NCBI GenBank assembly: GCA_002413455.1
Contig: DHXA01000066.1
Location: 8,010 to 26,234 of the forward strand
Length of the DNA: 18,225 nt
DNA from: Rhodanobacter sp. UBA5168
GTDB lineage: Bacteria; Pseudomonadota; Gammaproteobacteria; Xanthomonadales; Rhodanobacteraceae
Direction: 5' to 3'
The notes under the pieces are model-generated. The model ran no database searches. It saw only the letters and a list, made by a program, of their open reading frames with translations, and was not told the origin of the DNA. Positions 13,197 to 18,225 of this stretch are shown here, one piece after another; position 1 is the first letter of the stretch; each line of letters starts with the position of its first letter. The position numbers and the translations under genes were made by a program.

Positions 13197-15719
13197 ATGA
13201 TGCACAGGCACACGTCCATACAGAGAAACGCGTCACGGGCGAGATTGCACCGACTGCCGCTGGCCGCGGCGATCTGTTTCGCCATGAGCATGCCGGCGTT
13301 CGCGCAGGATGCCGCTCAAACCCAGCCGCCGGACACGACGCAGGCCAAGCCCAGGGTTGCGACCCTGGGCGCGGTGACCGTGACCGCACAGAAACGTACC
13401 GAAAACCTGCAGAAGGTGCCGATCAGCATCCAGGTGCTGGGCACGGAAAAGATCGAGCAGCTCCACATCGCCAACTTCGATGACTATGTGAAGTACCTGC
13501 CCAGCGTGTCCTACCAGAGTGCCGGCCCCGGCTTCTCCGAGATCTACATGCGCGGCGTGGCCAGCGGCGGTGACGGCAACCATTCCGCTTCGCGGCCGAG
13601 CGTTGGCGTGTATCTCGACGAGCAGCCGGTCACCACGGTCACCGGCCCGCTCGATATCCACATGTACGACATCGCCCGCGTCGAGGCTTTGGTCGGCCCG
13701 CAGGGCACGCTTTACGGTGCCAGCGCGGAATCCGGTGCGTTGCGCATCATCACCAACAAACCCGATGCCAGCGGTTTTGCCGCCAATTACAGTGTCGGCC
13801 TCGACTCGGTCGCTCACGGCGGCATCGGGCATGTGGTCGAAGGGATGGTCAATATCCCGATCTCGAAAAATGCGGCGATCCGCCTCGTCGGCTGGCATGA
13901 ACACGATGCCGGCTATATCGACAACAAGGAAGGTACGCGCTCGTATCCGAGTTGGGGCGGCACCGTCAGCAACGCCAGAAACTGCACGTCGACGAGCCTG
14001 CTGGTCTGCATGCCCGCGGCCAAGAAGAACTACAACAGCAACGACATCGACGGCGCGCGCGCGGCGCTGAAGGTCGATCTCAACGACGACTGGTCGATCA
14101 ACGGCACGGTGATGGGGCAGAACGTGGTTGCCAACGGCAACATCGCCACCGATCCGGCGATCGGCGATCTCGCCGTTACCCACTTTTATCCCGAGCGCAC
14201 CTCCGATCGCTGGTGGCAGGCGGCGTTGACGGTACAGGGCAAGATCGGCAACTTCGACCTGACCTATGCGTATGCGCATCTGAAGCGGAACCAGGTGGAG
14301 CACAACGACTACAGCGACTATTCGTTCTGGTATGACCAGCTTCCCTACTCGTACGGCACCTACATTTACGACAACAGCGGGGCATTGATCAATCCATCGC
14401 AGTACATCATCGGCAAAGACGAGTACGCCATGAACAGCCATGAGTTGCGGCTGGCCTCGCCAAAGGAAGATCGCCTGCGCGTGGTCGGCGGCCTGTTCTG
14501 GGAAAAGTCGGTGCATGACATCGAACAGCGCTACATGATCAACGGGCTGGCCGATTCCCTTTCGGTGAGCGGCTGGCCGAGCACCCTCTGGCTGACCGAG
14601 CAGGTTCGCACCGATCGCGACGAGGCCGTGTTCGGCGAGCTGTCCTACGACTTCATCCCCGACACACTCACGGCCACCGTCGGCGGGCGCTACTTCCGTG
14701 CCAACAACAGCCTGGGCGGCTTCTACGGCTTCAGTTCGGGCTATTCGCCCAGCTCCAGTTACGGCGAGGCGGGCTGCATTTCGCCACAGCCCTACCGTGG
14801 CGCACCCTGCCTGGACTTCGACAAGAACGTGAAAGAAACCGGCTCGCTCGGCAAGGCCAATCTGACCTGGAACATCACGCCGACCAAGATGGTCTACCTC
14901 ACCCGATCCGAGGGCTATCGCCCCGGCGGCATCAACCGTCGCGGCTCGCTGCCGCCGTACAAGTCCGATTACCTGACCAGCTACGAGTTCGGCTGGAAAA
15001 CCACATGGTTCGGCAACCGGCTGTCGCTCAACGGCTCGGTGTTTCAGCAGGACTGGAAGGATTTCCAGTTCGGCATCCTGGGCGCCAACGGCCTGACCGA
15101 AATCAAGAACGCCAACCAGGCGCGCATCAGAGGCCTCGAGGCCGAGTTGAACTGGGCTGCTACCTACAACCTGGAAATCAGTGGTGGCGTGGCCTTCTAC
15201 GATGCCAAGCTGGCCGCCAACTATTGCGGATTCACCGACCCCAGTGGCAAGCCGATCACCGACTGCCCGGCCGGCACGGTCAATCCGCTCACGGGCGATG
15301 TCGTGAGCGGACCGGAAGCGCCCAAGGGCGCCCAGTTGCCGGTGACGCCGAAGTTCAAGGGCAACCTCGTCGCCCGCTACACCTTCGACCTTGGTGAAGA
15401 CGAGCTGTTCATCCAGGGTGCGCTGGTGCATGTGGGCGAACGCAGGTCCGACCTGCGGACGTTTGAAAACAGCCTGGACGGCAATCTTGCCGCCTACACC
15501 ACGATGGACGTCTCCTCGGGCTTCCATAGAAACGGTTGGTCGGTGGACGTCTACGTCAATAACCTGTTCGACAAACGCGGGCAACTCTACAAGTACGCCG
15601 AGTGCGCGGAGGCGACGTGCGCGGCCCACGGCGTGGTGGCGCAATACCCCAACGGACAGGTCTACACCGTCACCAACCAGCCGCGCACCGTCGGCATTCG
15701 CTTCAAGCAGGACTTCTAG
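13197..15719 (+). CDS. TonB-dependent outer-membrane receptor
   Basis: 840 aa. The strong ribosome binding site GAGGGAGGGG (13184-13193) decides between ATG 13197 and the adjacent ATG 13200; alternatives differ by one residue. A signal peptide ends at AFA-QD (about residue 36). After a Pro/Gln-rich linker comes a TonB-box-like stretch, LGAVTVTAQKRTENLQKVPISI, then the plug domain (FDDYVKYLPSVSYQSAGPGFSEIYMRGVA; VEALVGPQGTLYGASAESGALRIITNKP) and a beta-barrel with alternating aromatic strands. It ends in VGIRFKQDF with the C-terminal Phe expected for BAM recognition. The mature protein has eight cysteines in four close pairs (near residues 263/271, 526/537, 677/690 and 803/808), probably disulfides in surface loops. 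The ligand cannot be read; iron-siderophore motifs are not evident. It is probably co-transcribed with the sulfotransferase gene 35 nt upstream. Confidence 0.92.
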   Translation: MMHRHTSIQRNASRARLHRLPLAAAICFAMSMPAFAQDAAQTQPPDTTQAKPRVATLGAVTVTAQKRTENLQKVPISIQVLGTEKIEQLHIANFDDYVKYLPSVSYQSAGPGFSEIYMRGVASGGDGNHSASRPSVGVYLDEQPVTTVTGPLDIHMYDIARVEALVGPQGTLYGASAESGALRIITNKPDASGFAANYSVGLDSVAHGGIGHVVEGMVNIPISKNAAIRLVGWHEHDAGYIDNKEGTRSYPSWGGTVSNARNCTSTSLLVCMPAAKKNYNSNDIDGARAALKVDLNDDWSINGTVMGQNVVANGNIATDPAIGDLAVTHFYPERTSDRWWQAALTVQGKIGNFDLTYAYAHLKRNQVEHNDYSDYSFWYDQLPYSYGTYIYDNSGALINPSQYIIGKDEYAMNSHELRLASPKEDRLRVVGGLFWEKSVHDIEQRYMINGLADSLSVSGWPSTLWLTEQVRTDRDEAVFGELSYDFIPDTLTATVGGRYFRANNSLGGFYGFSSGYSPSSSYGEAGCISPQPYRGAPCLDFDKNVKETGSLGKANLTWNITPTKMVYLTRSEGYRPGGINRRGSLPPYKSDYLTSYEFGWKTTWFGNRLSLNGSVFQQDWKDFQFGILGANGLTEIKNANQARIRGLEAELNWAATYNLEISGGVAFYDAKLAANYCGFTDPSGKPITDCPAGTVNPLTGDVVSGPEAPKGAQLPVTPKFKGNLVARYTFDLGEDELFIQGALVHVGERRSDLRTFENSLDGNLAAYTTMDVSSGFHRNGWSVDVYVNNLFDKRGQLYKYAECAEATCAAHGVVAQYPNGQVYTVTNQPRTVGIRFKQDF

Positions 15720-15753
15720 GTTCACTGCGGCCCGGCTTGCAGGACCGAAGGCC

Positions 15754-15783
15754 CCAAGGACCGCCAGGGTTGGTGGTCCTTGG
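15754..15783 (+). terminator. Long hairpin terminator after the TonB receptor gene
   Basis: Arms 15754-15766 and 15771-15783 pair over 13 bp (one G-U) around a GGGT loop: CCAAGGACCGCCA against TGGTGGTCCTTGG. It lies 34 nt past the receptor stop and is followed by TCTTC, only weakly T-rich. The outer GAAG/CTTC bases can also pair. It probably ends the sulfotransferase-receptor transcript. Confidence 0.7.
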
Positions 15784-15853
15784 TCTTCATGACCAGCGCG
15801 TCCCGCGCAGCAATCTTCAAGACATCGGGCTGTATCGATCAGCTCGAAAAAAA

Positions 15854-15873
15854 CCGCCAATTTCCGCCAATTT
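15854..15873. repeat. Tandem 10-bp repeat CCGCCAATTT (two copies)
   Basis: Two exact head-to-tail copies of CCGCCAATTT, followed by a third start CCGC, just after an A-run (15847-15853). It lies in the 279-bp gap between the receptor gene and a small hypothetical gene. No known function; possibly part of the promoter of the small gene. Confidence 0.6.
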
Positions 15874-15955
15874 CCGCGGGAACGGCTGGCAAACCTGTAC
15901 AGGGGTTCAGCTTCCACGGGCGTTTAACGCCGCCATCGCAACTTGTGTACCTCCA

Positions 15956-15984
15956 GCGCTTCAATCTTCCACACTTGAAGACGC
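15956..15984 (+). promoter_or_regulatory. 5'-leader hairpin directly before the ribosome binding site of the 80-aa gene
   Basis: GCGCTTCAA (15956-15964) pairs with TTGAAG-A-CGC (15975-15984), nine base pairs with a single bulged A, around the 10-nt loop TCTTCCACAC. The Shine-Dalgarno GAGGA (15986-15990) begins 2 nt later. Such a position suits a structure that tunes translation or protects the transcript's 5' end (inference). Confidence 0.45.
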
Positions 15985-15998
15985 CGAGGACATTCCCC

Positions 15999-16241
15999 AT
16001 GGGTACGCTGTACGTGGTGCAAGGCTTTCATGAAGTGGACGGCGACGTTGTCGCCGACAAGCCGATCCTTCATGGCATGGAACAACTGGCGCGCGCACGG
16101 GGCGAGATGCTGGCTGGCCAGCTGGATGGCGTGCTGGTGTATGCGCAAGCGGCGAATATCGACCGTGGCGAGTATTCGCAACCGGTCATCCTGGCGAAGT
16201 ACGGCCACGTGCCCCATCCCGAGCAACAGAGTCTCCGCTAG
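15999..16241 (+). CDS. Hypothetical 80-aa protein
   Basis: 80 aa, not recognised. The ATG at 15999 has a good Shine-Dalgarno (GAGGA, 8 nt upstream), which supports it against the longer in-frame extension to 15780, which would run back into the receptor terminator hairpin. The sequence MGTLYVVQGFHEVDGDVVAD continues with GMEQLARARGEMLAGQLDGVLVYAQAANIDRGEYSQPVILAKYG. It is soluble-looking with mixed charge, and has no signal peptide, membrane segment, cysteine or obvious motif. Its normal composition, unlike the Arg/Pro-rich shadow frames around it, argues that it is a real gene. It has its own leader hairpin and is followed by a pair of alternative hairpins, so it may be a monocistronic unit. 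No function is proposed. Confidence 0.65.
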   Translation: MGTLYVVQGFHEVDGDVVADKPILHGMEQLARARGEMLAGQLDGVLVYAQAANIDRGEYSQPVILAKYGHVPHPEQQSLR

Positions 16242-16317
16242 GCCGGATAGGCTTCGCGCGGTCGACAGGCACCAGCGCACTCGCGTTCATCCCCAGCTAC
16301 CCGCGCACAGCGGGCGG

Positions 16318-16345
16318 CGGCCTGCATCGACTCGCAGGCCGATGC
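16318..16345 (+). other. Two mutually exclusive hairpins downstream of the 80-aa gene
   Basis: CGGCCTGC (16318-16325) pairs with GCAGGCCG (16334-16341), 8 bp with an 8-nt loop. Alternatively GCATCG (16324-16329) pairs with CGATGC (16340-16345), 6 bp with a 10-nt loop. The two share bases and cannot coexist. No T-run follows, so terminator function is uncertain. Confidence 0.4.
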
Positions 16346-16486
16346 GGTGGACTTCCCGCCGCGGGCCTCCGGCAGATTTCATGCCAATTAACAGGCTTTT
16401 CCTGCGTAAAACTGGTGTGCAGGCGGTGTGAAAGCTTGCTAGGATCAGCGCAACGGTTGCTACAGGGGTAACCGGGAGTGACTGAC

Positions 16487-16684
16487 ATGCAAACGCTTCT
16501 TGCACATTCCGCCTTCTGGCGTGGAGTGTCGCTGTTTGCAGGGATGCTGTTGGGAAAAACCATCCGCGACACAAGGTCGGTGACCACACTGACCCGCGAC
16601 GACGAACTGGTGTCGTGGTGCGGTGGTGCGCGGTCCCGTCGTGAGGACGAGCTGGCGCGGAACCGCCGGGCGGAATTGCACTGA
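16487..16684 (+). CDS. Hypothetical 65-aa protein
   Basis: 65 aa, not recognised. The ATG at 16487 is preceded by GGGAG (16474-16478) with 8-nt spacing, a good ribosome binding site. The N-terminal half, MQTLLAHSAFWRGVSLFAGM then LLGKTIRDTRS, is moderately hydrophobic and could be a short membrane-associated helix. The C-terminal half is strongly charged (SRREDELARNRRAELH). A GTG at 16478 would add three residues but would overlap the Shine-Dalgarno. TAGGAT (16440-16445) is a possible -10 without a clear -35. A 10-bp inverted repeat lies about 43 nt past its stop and could terminate it. Confidence 0.45.
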   Translation: MQTLLAHSAFWRGVSLFAGMLLGKTIRDTRSVTTLTRDDELVSWCGGARSRREDELARNRRAELH

Positions 16685-17047
16685 GCCAGCGCGCGGATGC
16701 CGGTGCGCGGAAGCATCGCCACCGCGATCAGCGGCATCGAAGATTCGTGCCGCTGATATTCCCGTCACGATGATCTGAGCGGCGAAGCGCCAGTCAGCCT
16801 CCGCCTGAACGCCCGGATCGAAACCCTGCCTCTCATTCTTCGTGGACGAGGCCTTGTCCGCTGGCGGATATCGATGGCGTGTCGGATCCACGATCTCGCC
16901 CACTCGGTCATTACCCCTGGCTCGTATCGCGGGAGCTGTCTGCCGGCGCGGGCGGGACCGTTCCGGTAAACTTCATCGGACTGGCGATGAATCATGTCGC
17001 GAATGTCATCCCTGCATGAGTGATGGCGGTTGTGCGGGAGCGTTGGC
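16685..17047. other. 363-bp stretch without a recognisable gene
   Basis: Apart from the inverted repeat at 16727-16757 I see nothing firm here. The open frames crossing it on the minus strand (for example 16765-17133) are Arg/Pro/Ser-rich with no ribosome binding site and look like GC-driven shadows. The region must hold whatever promoter serves the arginase gene; no clear -35/-10 pair was found. Confidence 0.5.
16727..16757. terminator. 10-bp perfect inverted repeat, terminator-like
   Basis: ATCAGCGGCA (16727-16736) and TGCCGCTGAT (16748-16757) are exact reverse complements around an 11-nt loop that can itself pair CGAA with TTCG. It lies about 43 nt past the stop of the 65-aa ORF, without a clear T-run. 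A protein-binding palindrome is an alternative reading. Confidence 0.5.
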
Positions 17048-17143
17048 ATGACGCCGCGCTGCGTCGGCTGCGGCGCCGGCATGGACGATGCGCGAAGGGC
17101 GACACCGTATGGACTGTGCCGTCCGGAAGCCATAGGCAGGTAA
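17048..17143 (+). CDS. Possible 31-aa cysteine-containing leader ORF before arginase
   Basis: 31 aa, starting MTPRCVGCGAGMDDARRATP and ending in YGLCRPEAIGR. It has an ATG with an excellent Shine-Dalgarno (GGGAG at 17036-17040, 7-nt spacing), and its TAA ends 8 nt before the arginase ATG, so the two could be translationally coupled. The Cys-X-X-Cys-Gly and Tyr-Gly-Leu-Cys pattern is reminiscent of half a zinc ribbon, but only three cysteines are present. It could be a real small protein, a regulatory leader peptide, or chance. Confidence 0.4.
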   Translation: MTPRCVGCGAGMDDARRATPYGLCRPEAIGR

Positions 17144-17151
17144 AAGTAACC

Positions 17152-18066
17152 ATGAGCAAACAGACCATTTCATTGATCGGCGTGCCGACCGATATCGGGG
17201 CCGGCCATCGCGGCGCCGCGATGGGGCCAGAGGCATTGCGGGTGGCCAACCTGGCCGCGCGGCTGGAGCGCAGCGGGCGGAAGGTGATCGATCGCGGCAA
17301 CCTGCAGGGGCCGCTCAATCCGTGGCAGCCGCCCGAGCAGGGTTATCGCCATCTGGATGAGGTAGTCGCCTGGAATACAGCCGTCTATACGGCTGTTCAT
17401 CAGGAGCTTCAGGCAGGCCGTCTTCCGGTCATGCTGGGCGGCGATCATTGCCTGGCGATCGGTTCGATCTCGGCAGTGGCCCGCCATTGCCATGACGAGG
17501 GCAAGCAGCTGCGCGTGTTGTGGCTGGATGCGCATACCGATTTCAATACGGCGCAGGCCACGCCGACCGGAAATATCCACGGCATGCCGGTGGCCTGCCT
17601 GTGCGGCACCGGCCCGGGCGAGCTCACTGGCCTCAGCGGCAACACACCGGCGACCACGCCGGACGTGTTCCGCTACATCGGCATCCGTTCGGTCGACGAA
17701 GGCGAGAAGCGACTGGTGCGCGGAGCGAACATGCAGGTCCATGACATGCGCCATATCGACGAGGTCGGCATGAAGCGTGTGATGGAAGAGGCTCTGGCGG
17801 GTATCGACGACAACACCCACCTGCACGTGAGCTTCGATGTCGATTTCCTCGATCCCAGTATCGCGCCGGGTGTGGGTACCACCGTGCGTGGCGGACCGAA
17901 CTATCGCGAGGCGCAGTTGTGCATGGAGATGATCGCCGACACCGGGCGGATGGCGTCGCTGGACATCGTCGAGCTGAACCCGGCATTCGACAAGCGCAAC
18001 CAGACCGCGAAGCTGGCGGTGGATCTGGTCGAGTCGCTGTTCGGCAAATCCACGCTGATCCGTTGA
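17152..18066 (+). CDS. rocF: Arginase
   Basis: 304 aa, the usual arginase length. Hydrolyses L-arginine to ornithine and urea with a binuclear manganese centre, in the cytoplasm. The ligands are visible: His99 in [11 protein letters not shown], Asp126, His128 and Asp130 in LDAHTDFN, and Asp229 and Asp231 in [27 protein letters not shown] (138-147) is the substrate-guanidinium/alpha-amino contact region typical of true arginases rather than agmatinases, and VELNP (273-277) is also conserved. The start at 17152 matches the family N-terminus ([24 protein letters not shown]). Its own Shine-Dalgarno is weak (AGG 11 nt upstream), which may mean translation depends on the short ORF ending 8 nt before it. 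trpS follows 35 nt downstream in the same direction. Confidence 0.93.
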   Translation: MSKQTISLIGVPTDIGAGHRGAAMGPEALRVANLAARLERSGRKVIDRGNLQGPLNPWQPPEQGYRHLDEVVAWNTAVYTAVHQELQAGRLPVMLGGDHCLAIGSISAVARHCHDEGKQLRVLWLDAHTDFNTAQATPTGNIHGMPVACLCGTGPGELTGLSGNTPATTPDVFRYIGIRSVDEGEKRLVRGANMQVHDMRHIDEVGMKRVMEEALAGIDDNTHLHVSFDVDFLDPSIAPGVGTTVRGGPNYREAQLCMEMIADTGRMASLDIVELNPAFDKRNQTAKLAVDLVESLFGKSTLIR

Positions 18067-18101
18067 TTGCCCCTCACCCGAACACACCACAAGCGAACAT
18101 C

Positions 18102-18225
18102 ATGCAGACTCGTGTACTGACCGGCATCACCACTACCGGCACGCCGCATCTTGGCAACTATGTGGGTGCGATCCGCCCCGCCGTCGAGGCCAGCCGGCGC
18201 GCCGATGTGGATGCGTTCTATTTCA
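18102..18225 (+). CDS. trpS: Tryptophanyl-tRNA synthetase, N-terminal fragment
   Basis: Only the first 41 codons are inside the window; the gene runs off the right edge. The translation begins [20 protein letters not shown] and continues [34 protein letters not shown] contains the class I HIGH-type signature in the form seen in TrpRS (T-x-HLGNY-GA), and the rest agrees with the TrpRS of Xanthomonadales as I remember it. It lies 35 nt after arginase with no hairpin between them, so read-through from rocF is possible. The KMSKS motif lies outside the window. Confidence 0.88.
   Translation, partial: MQTRVLTGITTTGTPHLGNYVGAIRPAVEASRRADVDAFYF

Noticed and set aside
13233..15917. An 894-codon open frame on the minus strand opposite the TonB receptor
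   Set aside because: It is antisense to a gene with signal peptide, TonB box, plug and terminal Phe. Its Val/Gly/Ala/Asp/Arg-rich composition is what GC-rich codon bias produces on the opposite strand, and no motif is visible.
15780..15998. Upstream extension of the 80-aa gene
   Set aside because: It would begin inside the terminator hairpin of the receptor gene and cross the tandem repeat. The ATG at 15999 has a well-spaced GAGGA.
16765..17133. A 122-codon minus-strand ORF before arginase
   Set aside because: Arg/Pro/Ser-rich, no Shine-Dalgarno, no motif; it overlaps the likely arginase leader region.

Overview
The window is high-GC, densely packed bacterial DNA with no mobile elements, CRISPR arrays, rRNA or tRNA. 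The tryptophanyl-tRNA synthetase start, the TonB-dependent receptor, the PcaR-type regulator and the overall style suggest a gammaproteobacterium of the Xanthomonadales (Xanthomonadaceae/Rhodanobacteraceae type). This placement rests on protein resemblance only.

Left part (1-8751, minus strand): a tight seven-gene operon, read from right to left. It encodes a class III aminotransferase of the beta-amino/taurine type, a 1-pyrroline-5-carboxylate-dehydrogenase-like aldehyde dehydrogenase, 3-oxoadipate CoA-transferase subunits (CatI, CatJ), a second class III aminotransferase of the GABA/ornithine type, a secreted TolB-propeller plus PHP (CehA/McbA-like) metallohydrolase, and the start of a secreted S9-family peptidase that runs off the left edge. 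Neighbouring genes overlap by 4 nt or are separated by at most 15 nt.

Divergently (8856-10860, plus strand): a PcaR-type IclR regulator overlapping a 3-oxoadipyl-CoA thiolase gene (pcaF). The 104-bp gap between the two transcription units holds two operator-like 15-mers. One differs at a single base from the PcaR/PcaU-type site as I remember it.

Taken together, the catabolic genes end at 3-oxoadipate -> succinyl-CoA + acetyl-CoA, but no aromatic-ring-cleavage gene is present. Instead there are two aminotransferases and a P5C-dehydrogenase-like enzyme. My leading hypothesis is catabolism of a 3,6-diamino acid such as beta-lysine, perhaps released from an amide or peptide by the two secreted hydrolases: beta-lysine -> 3-amino-6-oxohexanoate (cyclising to a pyrroline) -> 3-aminoadipate -> 3-oxoadipate -> central metabolism.

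Middle (11137-15719, plus strand): a TPR-sulfotransferase gene followed 35 nt later by a TonB-dependent receptor gene, closed by a long hairpin.

Right part (15720-18225, plus strand): two small hypothetical genes (80 and 65 aa) set among hairpins, a 363-bp stretch with no gene, a possible 31-aa cysteine-containing leader ORF, an arginase gene (rocF), and the first 41 codons of trpS.
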